Notes: generated by a model from the sequence alone, not told the origin. A DNA stretch of 64,000 nt from Chryseobacterium indologenes (GCA_016025055.1 CP065590.1:1612001-1676000); one strand, 5' to 3'; positions 15,233 through 25,177 are shown, counted from the stretch's first letter. A program made the numbers and translations.

Positions 15233-17824
15233 ATGAAAAAGAATATTTTGTTCCTTCTGGTCATATGCATTGTTGCTTCTTGTGCTACTAAGACAAAGAA
15301 GCCGGAGCAGCGATCCAAGTTACTGAAAGGATTTTCCACATATTACAACACGCTTTTTAATGCTAAAGATGCATTAAATAACGAGTTTACGAACCGTGAT
15401 AAAGAACATAAAGATAATTTTTATGCTCCATATATCTCTATTCTTACCTTTGAAGAGCAACCTTTGGGAAGTGACCTCGGACAATCTGCTGCTTTTGCGG
15501 AGAATTCGATGAAGATGGCTGAAGTTGCCAATAAACCTACGGGGAGAGGAAATTCCGGAGTACCTAATATTCCGGGAGTGCCAGGTCTAAACAATAATGG
15601 ACAGGGCACACAGGACGGAGATCAGGGCGCAACGAAAGGCGCAACCACACTGGAAATTGCAGAAGCGAAAGCTATGAAAGCCATCAACAAATACTCGGTG
15701 ACCAGAAACGGAGAGGAGAAAAACAAACAGATCTTTGATGCCTACATTATTCTTGCGCAGTCAAGAATTTACCAGAATAAACCTTTGCAGGCCCTTGATG
15801 CCCTCAATTATGTCTTTACACACATGAAAGATGACAAAAGGGTTCCGTTAGCAAGAATATATCAGGGAGTTGCTTACGACAAAATTAAAGATTACCATAG
15901 GGCTCACGAAACTTTTGCCAAACTAAAAGGAGAAAATATAAATAAAAGCTACGCAAAACTGCTAAGTATTTATTATTCCGAATCTCTATTGGACGCGGGG
16001 AAAAAAGAAGAGGCTGCCAAAGAACTGGATGCTGCCTTTGAATTGAACTCCGACAGAAAACTGAAAAGCAGGATCGCTTATTTAAGAGGACAGGTAGCAG
16101 AAAACCTTGGCCAGAATGATAAGGCGAGAGAAAGTTATACTGCCGCTTACAAGTACGCCAATGACTTTGAATTTGAAGTAAAGTCTCAAATCGCTATTGC
16201 CAAAACCTTCAACGGGAAAGGAGACTACAACGGGGCAAAAAACTATCTGGAAGGAATCAGTAAAAAAGGAACGTATGCTTCCAGAAAAAACGAATTTTAC
16301 TATGCGCTGGGACTCATGGCTAATAAAGCCGGGAAAAAGGACGAGGCGCAGGATTTTTTCAGAAAATCTTTATTTGAAAAAGTATCTGACCCACAAATTC
16401 GCGGATTAGCTTATTATGAAATCGGGAAAAGCTACCTTGATAAAAATGATTACATCGGTGCCGGCACCTACTATGACTCTGCACTTGCTGTAATGACCTA
16501 TGAGCCTTCTAAAATCCTGTTAAAAGATCAGTCTGAATACATCAAAAAGATTTCTAAAAATTATTACCTGATCAAGAAGAATGACAGTATTCTTTCTCTG
16601 GCAAAAATGAACGACAGTCAAAGAACCGATTTCTTTGCAAAATACATTACAAAGCTTAAAGCGAAGGAAGAAAAAGAAGAGCTGGAAAGAAGGCGTGCGG
16701 AAAGAAGTAAAGGTTTTGATACCGGAGATTATAATGCCAATTCACTTTTTGCAAAAAGCGGTAATGCATTTGAAGATTTTGGGATCACCACCAAAGGCTT
16801 TTATTTCGGCAATACGGGAACTGTAAGTAAGGGAACCTCTACCTTTAAACAGGTATGGGGAGAACGGGCTCTTTCCGATAACTGGCGTTATTCCAAAAAA
16901 ATGGCTACCATTGAGGATATGAAAAATGAAGCTTTGGGAGTCACTTCCGCACCGAATCCGAGACGTTTCGAACCCGCTTACTATATTGAGCAGATTCCTA
17001 CCGATCAGGGAAAATTAAGCCAGCTAAAAAAGGACAGAGACACCGCTTCTCTTGGCTTGGGTATTATGTATCAAAATTATTTTACCAATACTCCCCTTGC
17101 GACTAAAACTTTATATGATCTTGTAGATGTGCGACCGGAAGAAAAGGTAATGCTTCAGGCTTTATATGAAATTTTTGCGATGAATTATGAGAAAAATCCA
17201 CAAGCCTCGGATCGCGCGAAGCAAATCCTTCTGGCAGATTATCCGTATACTTCCTATGCTGAATTTGCAAGAAATCCTAAAAATAAATCTTTTGTAAAAT
17301 CTACTGTAGAAGTCGAAAATGAATATAAAAGAGCCTACGCTCTCTATGAGTCGGAAAAATTCGGGGAAAGTAAGCAGGTAATAGACGAAACCCTCCAGAA
17401 ATATCCAAAAGATGCTCTGGTGCCTAAGCTAAATTTATTGAATGCATTTAATGTTGGTAAATCGAGCGGAAAGGAAGTGATGATATTACAACTGGAACAA
17501 ATTGCCCTCAATTATTCTAAAACTCCTGAAGGAGCAAGGGCCAAGGAAATGCTCAATTACCTCAAAAGTGATCTGAGTTTCCAGGCAACAGATAATAAGG
17601 GGAATGCCATCCCGCAGCAGCCTGGAATGCCTGCGCAGCCAAACCAATATCAGCAGGGGAATAATAATGGTTCTCAAATGAACAACAACGTACCACAACA
17701 ACCGGGGCCACAAACAAATATGCAGGTCGCAGAGCTTGATCCTCAACAGACGCAAAATAACAATCAGCAAAAGCAGAAGCCGAAAAAACCTAACAACTCA
17801 AATGCTCCTGCCAAGCCTCAATAA
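15233..17824 (+). CDS. porW: T9SS periplasmic lipoprotein SprE/PorW
   Basis: 863 residues, starting with a lipoprotein signal (ICIVASCATK, lipobox Cys about residue 17). The next segment (LLKGFSTYYNTLFNAKDALNN) is the family signature. Residues ~170-480 are tetratricopeptide-like helical repeats (DAYIILAQSRIYQNKPLQAL and similar). The tail from about 775 is low-complexity Gln/Asn/Pro. SprE/PorW is a core periplasmic lipoprotein of the type IX secretion system that links the PorK/N rings to the translocon and is needed for gliding and secretion. Single gene with a strong terminator at 17828-17856. Confidence 0.9.
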   Translation: MKKNILFLLVICIVASCATKTKKPEQRSKLLKGFSTYYNTLFNAKDALNNEFTNRDKEHKDNFYAPYISILTFEEQPLGSDLGQSAAFAENSMKMAEVANKPTGRGNSGVPNIPGVPGLNNNGQGTQDGDQGATKGATTLEIAEAKAMKAINKYSVTRNGEEKNKQIFDAYIILAQSRIYQNKPLQALDALNYVFTHMKDDKRVPLARIYQGVAYDKIKDYHRAHETFAKLKGENINKSYAKLLSIYYSESLLDAGKKEEAAKELDAAFELNSDRKLKSRIAYLRGQVAENLGQNDKARESYTAAYKYANDFEFEVKSQIAIAKTFNGKGDYNGAKNYLEGISKKGTYASRKNEFYYALGLMANKAGKKDEAQDFFRKSLFEKVSDPQIRGLAYYEIGKSYLDKNDYIGAGTYYDSALAVMTYEPSKILLKDQSEYIKKISKNYYLIKKNDSILSLAKMNDSQRTDFFAKYITKLKAKEEKEELERRRAERSKGFDTGDYNANSLFAKSGNAFEDFGITTKGFYFGNTGTVSKGTSTFKQVWGERALSDNWRYSKKMATIEDMKNEALGVTSAPNPRRFEPAYYIEQIPTDQGKLSQLKKDRDTASLGLGIMYQNYFTNTPLATKTLYDLVDVRPEEKVMLQALYEIFAMNYEKNPQASDRAKQILLADYPYTSYAEFARNPKNKSFVKSTVEVENEYKRAYALYESEKFGESKQVIDETLQKYPKDALVPKLNLLNAFNVGKSSGKEVMILQLEQIALNYSKTPEGARAKEMLNYLKSDLSFQATDNKGNAIPQQPGMPAQPNQYQQGNNNGSQMNNNVPQQPGPQTNMQVAELDPQQTQNNNQQKQKPKKPNNSNAPAKPQ

Positions 17825-17827
17825 AGC

Positions 17828-17856
17828 AAAAAGCGAAGATATACTCTTCGCTTTTT
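17828..17856. terminator. Bidirectional terminator between porW and tsaB
   Basis: Perfect 12-bp stem AAAAAGCGAAGA/TCTTCGCTTTTT with a 5-nt loop between convergent genes ending at 17824 and 17879. Confidence 0.9.
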
Positions 17857-17878
17857 TATTTGTATCGGTTACAATATC

Positions 17879-18550
17879 CTATGGCTTTTTCTTCACCCCA
17901 TGAAAATCTTTTAAATAAAAAGGTTCAAAATAGGCCATATCCTCCACTTCCCCACTCCGGATTTTTTCAAGGGTCTTCTTGATTAAATATTGTGCAGAAG
18001 GAAAAACATCCTCTTTAAAATCAGCGTCAGGAAGCTGCAGAATTTCTCTTGCTTTCTTCGCTCCATCTCCAACAAAGATTACTTTTTTATCTTTGAATTC
18101 TTCAAAAGACCTTTCATCAAGAATTTTCGCTTCTGTTGCTGAAAGCTCACTCCCTGTCTGACCGTCATAAACGGCCGTATAAACCTCCATTCTTCTGGCA
18201 TCGATCAATGGAACAATAAAATCATAGTTATTGCCTAAAAAAGGCTCTATCATGCTCTCCAGAGAATTCACCGCCACCAATGGAACTTTCAATCCATAGC
18301 AGAATCCTTTGGCAGACGCTGCACCAATTCTTAACCCTGTATAGGAACCCGGTCCTTTACCTAATGAAACGGCTTCAATTTCCTTAAGTGAAATTCCTGC
18401 TCCTTCAAGAGCCCATTCCACATAGGTATGAAGACTTTCTGACTGTTTATAGTTTTCAGAAACTTCTTCACAAAGGCACAATAACGTTTCATTATCTGAT
18501 ACTGCTACTGAACAGTTTTTTGAAGAGGTTTCGAGATATAGAATTTTCAT
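17879..18550 (-). CDS. tsaB: tRNA t6A synthesis protein TsaB
   Basis: 223 residues of the ASKHA/HSP70-like fold. The N-terminal motif ILYLETSSKNCSVAV and the GKGPGSYTGLRIGAASAKG signature are typical of TsaB, the non-catalytic partner of the TsaD threonylcarbamoyl transferase that makes t6A37 on ANN-decoding tRNAs. PLVAVNSLESM and PLIDARRMEVYTAVY follow. Length matches other TsaB proteins. Single gene convergent with porW. Confidence 0.95.
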   Translation of the reverse strand: MKILYLETSSKNCSVAVSDNETLLCLCEEVSENYKQSESLHTYVEWALEGAGISLKEIEAVSLGKGPGSYTGLRIGAASAKGFCYGLKVPLVAVNSLESMIEPFLGNNYDFIVPLIDARRMEVYTAVYDGQTGSELSATEAKILDERSFEEFKDKKVIFVGDGAKKAREILQLPDADFKEDVFPSAQYLIKKTLEKIRSGEVEDMAYFEPFYLKDFHGVKKKP

Positions 18551-18623
18551 TTTTTTATTTTAAGCTAAATTGCAAAAAGCAAAATCACATTAATACCCTG
18601 CAAATTTAATCCATTATTTCGGA

Positions 18624-19373
18624 CTATTTTCTATAAATCGTTCTCGGCTCCGCCTGAGCACTCGGATAGATTGTCATATCTGAAATGGTGACATGCTTCG
18701 GAGCGTTGATACAATACGCAATTGCATCTGCAATATCTTCTGCTTTTAAGGGTTCGTATCCTGCGTACACATTGGCTGCCTTTTCACTGTCGCCCTTGAA
18801 CCTTACCATAGAGAAATCTGTCTCCACCGCACCAGGCTGAATATTGGTCACTTTGATTCCAAATTCTGTGAGCTCCAGACGCATTCCTTCAGAAATAACG
18901 TCAACTGCCTTTTTGGTAGCACAGTATACTACTCCATTCGCATAGGTTTGTCTTGCAGCTACAGAACTGATGTTTATAACATGACCTAAGTTTTTAGTTT
19001 TCATACCAGGGATAATCATTTTGGAAACATACAAAAGTCCTTTTACATTGCCGTCGATCATAGAATCCCAATCATCGGTCTTGCCAGCTGACAACGGATC
19101 TAATCCATGAGCATTCCCAGCATTATTTATCAGAACGTCAATATCTTTCCAGTTTTCAGGTAGTGAATTTACAGCTGCTTCAACCTCTTCAAGGTTTCTA
19201 ACATCAAAAGATAAACTAAATATTTCGGTATAATGAGATAGCTCTGTTTTCAAGGATTCCAATACCTCAATTCTTCTTCCACAAAGGATGATCCTGTTTC
19301 CTTGTCTGGCTAATAATTCTGCGGTGGATTTTCCTATTCCGGAAGTCGCTCCGGTGATTAATATTGTTTTCAT
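18624..19373 (-). CDS. SDR family NADP-dependent oxidoreductase (YdfG-like)
   Basis: 249 residues, a classical short-chain dehydrogenase. NADP-binding TGATSGIGK (residues 7-15) is followed by CGRR, where basic residues favour NADP. NNAGNAHG, the catalytic Ser in ISSVAAR and YCATK (YxxxK) are all present. The sequence most resembles YdfG-type enzymes that oxidise L-allo-threonine, serine and 3-hydroxy acids, with the substrate unproven. Upstream lies a 12-bp inverted repeat (19398-19465) that may affect readthrough from yraN. Confidence 0.9.
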   Translation of the reverse strand: MKTILITGATSGIGKSTAELLARQGNRIILCGRRIEVLESLKTELSHYTEIFSLSFDVRNLEEVEAAVNSLPENWKDIDVLINNAGNAHGLDPLSAGKTDDWDSMIDGNVKGLLYVSKMIIPGMKTKNLGHVINISSVAARQTYANGVVYCATKKAVDVISEGMRLELTEFGIKVTNIQPGAVETDFSMVRFKGDSEKAANVYAGYEPLKAEDIADAIAYCINAPKHVTISDMTIYPSAQAEPRTIYRK

Positions 19374-19397
19374 AAAATCAATTATTTACTATAACAA

Positions 19398-19465
19398 TGT
19401 ATCAGTTTAAGGATTTATCAATGTTGATATTTTTTGTTACACTAATACTCTGCTAAACTGATACA
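19398..19465. repeat. 12-bp perfect inverted repeat between yraN and SDR genes
   Basis: TGTATCAGTTTA (19398-19409) and TAAACTGATACA (19454-19465), separated by 44 bp. Could form a long-looped hairpin (terminator or attenuator) or be a dyad operator; no T-run adjoins it, so a standard terminator is unlikely. Confidence 0.45.
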
Positions 19466-19486
19466 ACAATTATTTTGTTTTTAGAG

Positions 19487-19858
19487 TCAATTGGCATCCA
19501 ATGCCTGAAAAGCATCAGATATATGATTGATGATTAAGTTTCTGTTTTCATCAGGAAGAACGGAAATGATATCAAATCTTACTTCGTTATCCCTGTTAAA
19601 TTCTTCCATATAGTGGTTAGCAGCCAAAACAACAGATCTGATTTTCGTTTTGGTAACGGCTTCCTGGGGTAAAATAAAAGCATCTGTGGATCTCGCCTTT
19701 ACTTCCGTAATGATAATGAGATCATCTTTTTCAGCAATAATATCGATCTCTGCCTTCTGAAAACGAAAGTTTCTGGCCACGATGGTATAACCGTTTTTCT
19801 GAAGATAATCGGCAGCCATATCTTCTGCCATTTTCCCAAAGTCATTATGATCAGCCAT
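19487..19858 (-). CDS. YraN family (UPF0102) endonuclease-like protein
   Basis: 123 residues, the usual length for YraN. GKMAEDMAADYLQKNGYTIVARNFR at the N-terminus, then AEIDIIAEKDDLIIITEVKAR, which contains the D...ExK metal-binding signature of PD-(D/E)xK nucleases. The family is predicted to act in DNA processing, but the true function is not established. It lies 35 nt from the LD-carboxypeptidase gene in the same direction. Confidence 0.93.
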   Translation of the reverse strand: MADHNDFGKMAEDMAADYLQKNGYTIVARNFRFQKAEIDIIAEKDDLIIITEVKARSTDAFILPQEAVTKTKIRSVVLAANHYMEEFNRDNEVRFDIISVLPDENRNLIINHISDAFQALDAN

Positions 19859-19893
19859 ACTTTTGAGTGTGAGATTGTGAAAGTAGGAGAGTG

Positions 19894-20823
19894 CTAGAAC
19901 TCGATCTTTACCTTAGGACCAACTTGAATTTTCGCTGTTCCACCAATAATGAGAGGTCGGTTGTCTTTAATATGTCCGTTTGGAAAACCAAACAATGCCG
20001 GGAATTTATATTTTGAAATTCTCTCAGAGATCAGTTTATAGGCAAATTCATCAAAGCTTGCCTCGTAATCCTTGTTGTCTTTCTCATCGCCCATGTTCGT
20101 CATTCCTCCAACGATAAGTCCTTTTATCTTTTTGAAAACACCGGCCAGCTCAAGACTCATAATCATACGGTCCAACGCATAAAAGTTTTCACCGATATCT
20201 TCAATAAATAAGATTTTATCTTTACACTCAAAAGAGTAGGAGGTACCCAGCAGCGCATAAATAAGCGCTAAATTCCCTCCAACAACTTCGCCCTCAATTC
20301 TACCTTTTTTATTAAATTGGTGAGATTGTAAGCTGTATTCGGGGGCTTTACCTTGTAAGATATCAAAGATAAGATTGTAGCTATCGTCAGTAACCCCGAA
20401 GCTTGAGGTTTTTATGGTTTGCCCATGAATGGAAGCAAAACCTTTTTTCAACAGATAGCTCTGGATAACGGTATTATCAGAATATCCGATATACCATTTC
20501 GGATTTTCAGTAAAGTTTTTCAATTTCAGGTGCTGAACAAGATGCTGACAACCATAACCTCCTCTGGAAGCCCAGACCGCACTGATCTCTTTATCATTTA
20601 AAGCCCAATTGATATCTTTTATTCTTTCCTGTTCTGTTCCGGCATAATTATATCCATTTGAAAATTTACTGTAAAGGTGCTCTCCTAAGACAGGCTCAAA
20701 TCCTCTACTTTTTATCATATTAATGCCTTTTTCCAGCTGAGAAGGATCAACAGCTCCTGCAGGCGAAATAACGGCAATTTTAGCCCCCTTTTTAATGGGT
20801 TTCGGAAAGATTATTTTTTTCAT
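19894..20823 (-). CDS. LD-carboxypeptidase (peptidase family S66)
   Basis: 309 residues with the S66 pattern: AVISPAGAVDPSQLEKGI near the N-terminus, then AVWASRGGYGCQHL and YIGYSDNTV, with a nucleophile Ser in SRGGYG. The C-terminal half has the E and H catalytic dyad around GEVVGGNLALIYALLGT and GHIKDNRP. The enzyme cuts the L-D bond of muropeptide tetrapeptides during murein recycling. It overlaps the upstream lysE gene by 32 nt. No signal peptide, so it is cytoplasmic. Confidence 0.92.
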   Translation of the reverse strand: MKKIIFPKPIKKGAKIAVISPAGAVDPSQLEKGINMIKSRGFEPVLGEHLYSKFSNGYNYAGTEQERIKDINWALNDKEISAVWASRGGYGCQHLVQHLKLKNFTENPKWYIGYSDNTVIQSYLLKKGFASIHGQTIKTSSFGVTDDSYNLIFDILQGKAPEYSLQSHQFNKKGRIEGEVVGGNLALIYALLGTSYSFECKDKILFIEDIGENFYALDRMIMSLELAGVFKKIKGLIVGGMTNMGDEKDNKDYEASFDEFAYKLISERISKYKFPALFGFPNGHIKDNRPLIIGGTAKIQVGPKVKIEF

Positions 20824-21505
20824 TTTGTTTTTGGTATTTTACTTCTTTTTTCTCGGCTTCTTCCAGTCGTCTGTCAAACTGATTGAATTTTTTGAAACTC
20901 TGTAAGAAAATAAAGAAACTGAAAATAATAAGAATGACACCAACAACTCTTCTGATCTGGTTGGCCAGTTTCTGGGTAAGTTTATCATGGAATTGTTTGG
21001 CAAGAAATATTTTCGCGAGGTCAATACAAAGGTAGGTTCCGATCACAATTCCTATGTATAAAATAAAACTGCTGGTGTCCGGATATTGATTCCTTACGGA
21101 AATTACCGTTACCAGCCAGAAAAGGATGACTCCAACATTTAAAAGATTAAAGAAAAACCCGTTGAAAAAAGTTTTAATATAATTCTGGCTTATGATCTTA
21201 TCTTCACCGGGCATATGCATTTTCGTTTTGGTGACCAGCATTACAATTCCGTACACAAAAATAAGGATAGAGGTGATCCTGTAAAAGCCCGGGTGTTTAT
21301 CTATTAAGGTGACAATATCTGCACTGGCATAATAGGCTGCAACAATGCACAGTAAGTCTGCAGTGATAACTCCCAGATCCAGTGACAAGGCATGTTTCGG
21401 GCCTCGGGAAAAGCTGGTTTCAATCAGAAGGAAAAAAATAGGTCCTATAAAAACCAGACTCAGCATGAATCCTAATATGACGGCAGAAAGTACAAGTTCA
21501 AGCAT
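20792..21505 (-). CDS. LysE family translocator
   Basis: 237 residues with six predicted membrane helices. The N-terminal GFMLSLVFIGPIFFLLIETSFSRG segment (split by shorter motifs) is the LysE family signature; members export amino acids or other small metabolites. The C-terminal ~40 residues are charged and cytoplasmic (FDRRLEEAEKKE). It overlaps the LD-carboxypeptidase gene by 32 nt, so the two are translationally coupled. Export of peptidoglycan-derived amino acids would fit but is speculation. Confidence 0.85.
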   Translation of the reverse strand: MLELVLSAVILGFMLSLVFIGPIFFLLIETSFSRGPKHALSLDLGVITADLLCIVAAYYASADIVTLIDKHPGFYRITSILIFVYGIVMLVTKTKMHMPGEDKIISQNYIKTFFNGFFFNLLNVGVILFWLVTVISVRNQYPDTSSFILYIGIVIGTYLCIDLAKIFLAKQFHDKLTQKLANQIRRVVGVILIIFSFFIFLQSFKKFNQFDRRLEEAEKKEVKYQKQNEKNNLSETH

Positions 21506-21663
21506 TTATTATATTTTAAAATGAAGAAAACTTCATTTCGGTTAATACAAAGTTATACTTTATGATTTAATTATTCAATAAAGATGTGATATATCAACTT
21601 TATTTCACTTGAGTTTTGGGTAAGATAATATAAGGAAAAAAGAATTCAGGCTGATATAAAAGC

Positions 21664-21696
21664 AAAGAGATTATTTCATTACGAAATAACCTCTTT
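21664..21696 (-). terminator. Terminator of rnr
   Basis: A 14-bp stem (one mismatch) AAAGAG-TTATTTC pairing with GAAATAA-CTCTTT, 5-nt loop, 26 nt past the rnr stop. Confidence 0.7.
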
Positions 21697-21721
21697 CTAT
21701 TTTATTTTAGTCTCTGACTTA

Positions 21722-23871
21722 TTAAACAATTTTAAAATCAAGCTGCTTTTGAATCAAATTGGCTTTTACCACCTTGATCTGAACCTGATCGCCCAACTGG
21801 TATTTATTTCCATGTCTTACTCCATATACCGCATGGGTTTTGGCATCATACATATAAGAATCGTCTACCAGATCTCTTAATTTAATAAGACCTTCTGCGC
21901 CATTTTCAGGGATCTCTACCCAGAAACCGAATTCTGCGACTCCGGAAATCACTCCCGTAAAAGTCTCACCCAAATGTTTTTCCATGAATTTCACCTGCAT
22001 AAACTTGATAGAATCCCTTTCTGCATCCGCAGCCAGCCTTTCCATAGCACTGCAATGTTTTGCTTTTTCTTCAAGTTCCTGTTTCGCCGGAGATTTTCCT
22101 CCATCCAGATAATGCTGAAGAAGACGGTGTGCAATCAAATCCGGATAACGACGGATAGGAGAGGTGAAGTGACTGTAATACTCAAAACCAAGACCATAGT
22201 GTCCGATTGGTTCTGTAGAATACACTGCCTTACTCATACTTCTCATCGCGAGTGTTTCAATCATATTCTCTTCGCCTTTACCTTTTACATCATGAAGTAG
22301 TTTATTCAAAGATTCTGCAACCTTTTTGGTATTCGCCAGGTCCATTTTATATCCGAAAGTAGACACAAAGTCTCTTAATGCCTCCAGTTTTGCCGGATCC
22401 GGATCATCGTGAACCCTGTAGATAAAGGTGTTATTGGTGATCTCACCTTTTTGCTGAGCGAGACAAATTCAGAAACTTTTTTATTAGCTAGAAGCATGAA
22501 CTCCTCAATCAGGTGGTTAGAATCTTTACTTATTTTAAAGTACACTCCAATCGGTTCACTATTTTCATCAAGATTGAATCTTACTTCACTTCTGTCAAAT
22601 GTAATAGCGCCTTTTCTGATACGTTCATTACGCATAATTTTGGCCAGCCTGTCAAGTGTATTGATCTCGTCAACCAAATCTCCCTGGCCTGTTTCAATAC
22701 GTTCCTGTGCTTCTTCATAAGTAAACCTTCTGTCAGAGTGAATTACCGTTCTTCCAAACCATTGTTTCTGGATTTCCGCCTGATCATTCAGTTCAAAAAC
22801 GGCTGAAAAAGTATATTTATCTTCATTGGGACGAAGAGAGCAAACATCATTACTCAGCACCTCCGGCAACATAGGTACAACCCTGTCCACCAAATATACT
22901 GATGTAGCCCTCTGATACGCTTCATCATCCAGAATTGTTCCCGGAACCACATAATGTGATACATCGGCAATGTGAACTCCGATCTCCCAGTTTCCGTTTT
23001 CCAGTTTTCTTATTGATAAGGCGTCATCAAAGTCTTTCGCATCTTTCGGGTCGATGGTAAATGTACAGATATCACGCATATCCCAACGTTTTGCGACTTC
23101 TTCATCCGTGATACTTCTGTCGATTTTATCTGCATCCAATTCAACTTCCTGAGGAAACTCGTACGGAAGTCCATATTCAGCAAGAATAGAGTGGATTTCC
23201 GTTTCGTGTTCTCCCGGAGCACCCAGTACCTGGGTGATTTCACCTTCAGGATTCTTATCACCGGGCTTCCATTCGGTCATTTTTACAATAACCTTATCAC
23301 CATCTTCAGCATTATTAAATTTTGTTTTTGGAATAAAAATATCTGTATTGATCGATTTTTTATCACAAACAACAAAGCCGAAATCTTTATGAGCAACCTT
23401 CTGGAAAGTTCCTACAAACTCCGTTCTTGTTCTTTCCAACACTTCCAAAACAGAGCCTTCCAGTTTCTTTCCTTTATAATGATAAGTTATAATAAGAACC
23501 TTGTCACCCTGAAGAGCATCTTTTACATTTTTAGCATGAATGAAGATGTCATCCTCCACGCCTTCCACGCTGACATAAGCATTACCACTTTGATTGAAAT
23601 CGATAATTCCGGTTAATGTTCCCGCAATTTTCAAATTCACAATATATTTACCTTTTTCTACTTCTTTGATTTTTTCCGAACCCTGAAGTTTATGCAGTGC
23701 CTGGATCACAAGTTCCCTTTGTCTTGGGTTCTTATAATCGATCCCGTCAGCGATCTGTTTATAGTTATAAATTTTAGATGAATTTGCATTCATAAATCGG
23801 AGAATCAATCTTCCGATTTCCATTAGTTTCAAATCATTTTTATGACTTATATATTTTTTTTTTTTTGGCAT
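21722..23871 (-). CDS. rnr: Ribonuclease R (frameshifted at T5 tract 22448-22452)
   Basis: Two open frames, joined by one missing base in the T5 (minus A5) tract at 22448-22452, rebuild a ~716-residue RNase R: KKGEITNNTFIYRVHDDPDP spans the repaired join. Domains: winged helix and two cold-shock domains (1-220), RNB catalytic domain with TIDPKDAKDFDDALSI (four Asp), and S1 domain at the C-terminus (GVISGVAEFGFWVEI). It degrades structured RNA 3'->5'. Codons 2-6 are an A13 run encoding PKKKKK. A 3' hairpin ends the gene at 21664. The break in a conserved gene points to sequencing error. Confidence 0.95.
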
Positions 23872-24171
23872 TTTTAATTTTTTTACATTGTTTCGGGGTA
23901 ATCAAAATAACCCCACTTTACATTTTTTCCCAATATAATAATATAAAGGTAATTTAATTTTTTTATTTAAATTGTTATCGTAAATCATCAGCAATATTCT
24001 TGCTATCTACTTATAACGGGAGCTTTAGTTTTGTATAAATTTACTACAAATCCGGAGAAGAAAAGAGAAAAACCTTCTATTAAAATATCTTTACATTTAA
24101 AGAAGGACTTAAGAGAATAATAGACTGTACTTTCTATTTGGACAATGCAAATGTACGAATAAAAAATAAAT
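23872..24171. other. Non-coding AT-rich leader region of rnr
   Basis: About 300 bp with no credible ORF. It contains an imperfect GGGGT...ACCCC hairpin (23895-23914) in the probable 5' untranslated region of rnr, which could be a cold-responsive leader; otherwise AT-rich sequence with no clear signal. Confidence 0.4.
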
Positions 24172-24199
24172 AAGGCTTGTAATACGATTTACAAGCCTT
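24172..24199 (-). terminator. Terminator of rpiB
   Basis: Perfect 11-bp stem AAGGCTTGTAA/TTACAAGCCTT with a 6-nt loop, 15 nt past the rpiB stop. Confidence 0.88.
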
Positions 24200-24213
24200 A
24201 GTATATTCAATAT

Positions 24214-24648
24214 TTAGCAAACTGCAATTTTATCAACCCTGTTCTGATGTCTGCCACCCTCGAAATTGGTTGAAAGAAATTTGTCTACAATTTCGATGGC
24301 CAGTTCTTTTGATATAAACCTGGCCGGCATTGATATCATATTGGCATCATTATGCTGTCTTGCCAATGTTGCAATCTCAGGCATCCAGCAAAGAGCACAT
24401 CTTATTTTCTGATGTTTGTTCGCTGTGATCTGAACGCCGTTTCCGCTTCCACAGATCAAAATGCCGAGTTCATTTTCTCCGTTTTCCACAGATGTTGCAG
24501 CAGGGTGTACAAAGTCCGGATAATCCACAGAGTTTGTGGAAAACGTTCCAAAATCCTGAACTTCAAAACGTTCTGAAAGGTAGTTTTTAACAATCTCCTT
24601 ATATTCATAGCCTGCATGGTCTGCCGCGATAGCAATTTTTCTTTTCAT
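24214..24648 (-). CDS. rpiB: Ribose-5-phosphate isomerase B
   Basis: 144 residues. IAAADHAGYEYKE at the N-terminus and GILICGSGNGVQITANK with the catalytic Cys, then IRCALCWMPEIATLARQHNDAN, are diagnostic of RpiB/LacAB. It interconverts ribose 5-phosphate and ribulose 5-phosphate in the pentose phosphate pathway. Single gene with a clean terminator. Confidence 0.96.
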   Translation of the reverse strand: MKRKIAIAADHAGYEYKEIVKNYLSERFEVQDFGTFSTNSVDYPDFVHPAATSVENGENELGILICGSGNGVQITANKHQKIRCALCWMPEIATLARQHNDANMISMPARFISKELAIEIVDKFLSTNFEGGRHQNRVDKIAVC

Positions 24649-25150
24649 AATACTTGTATTAAGCCTTTTTAGATTTTATTTCCTTACAAAGGTAAGAATA
24701 ATAACAATTGGTGTTAGTAAACCGGGGATTAATTGTGAAAAGCAGTGTTAGTAAGTGTGGAAAACTTTTCTCAACTTTCTATTTTTAAACTTCAAATTAT
24801 TTTGTAATAGAAAACCTTTCCGGAATTTTTAACCACAACTTTCAAGATCTTTTCTTCAGCTATCCCCAGGCTTTTCCATAATAAAATAACTAATAATGCT
24901 AATCCGGCAAACTTATCAACAATTGTTAATAAGTACGTGAATAAGCAGGTTTACAATGATTTATAATGTGAGTTAATTATGAATTGAGTAAGAGTTGAGT
25001 ATTATAAACTTTAAGAGCAAAACTTATCCCCGAAACTAACAATACATAACAACAACAGCATTATTCTTTTTTTAAAGAGATCAATTTTGTTGATTATTGA
25101 GTGATTGGGTTCGGGGAAAGTTTTTGAAAACTTTTATTTTAATCAATCTG
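24649..25150. other. AT-rich intergenic region with DnaA-box-like sites, candidate origin
   Basis: About 500 bp with no gene, between rpiB and the pgk promoter. Near-consensus DnaA boxes (TTATNCACA, one mismatch): TGTGGAAAA 24756-24764, TTATCAACA 24913-24921, TGTTAATAA 24924-24932, CGTGAATAA 24936-24944; weaker ones at 24860-24868 and 25024-25032. Three lie within 32 bp. parS sites lie 3.5-5.5 kb away. This fits an oriC-like region, but dnaA is not visible and chance matches in AT-rich DNA are possible. Confidence 0.35.
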
Positions 25151-25177
25151 TTGAAAAAGTTTAAAACCTTACATTTG
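25151..25177 (+). promoter_or_regulatory. Promoter of pgk
   Basis: TTG (25151-25153), 16-nt spacer, then TACATTTG (25170-25177), close to the Bacteroidota TTG-N17-23-TAnnTTTG consensus. It leaves a ~110-nt leader before the pgk ATG at 25292, containing an unusual GC-rich 14-mer at 25249-25263. Confidence 0.65.

Noticed and set aside
23895..23914. GGGGT...ACCCC hairpin upstream of rnr
   Set aside because: Five-bp stem only; too weak to call a riboswitch or thermosensor.
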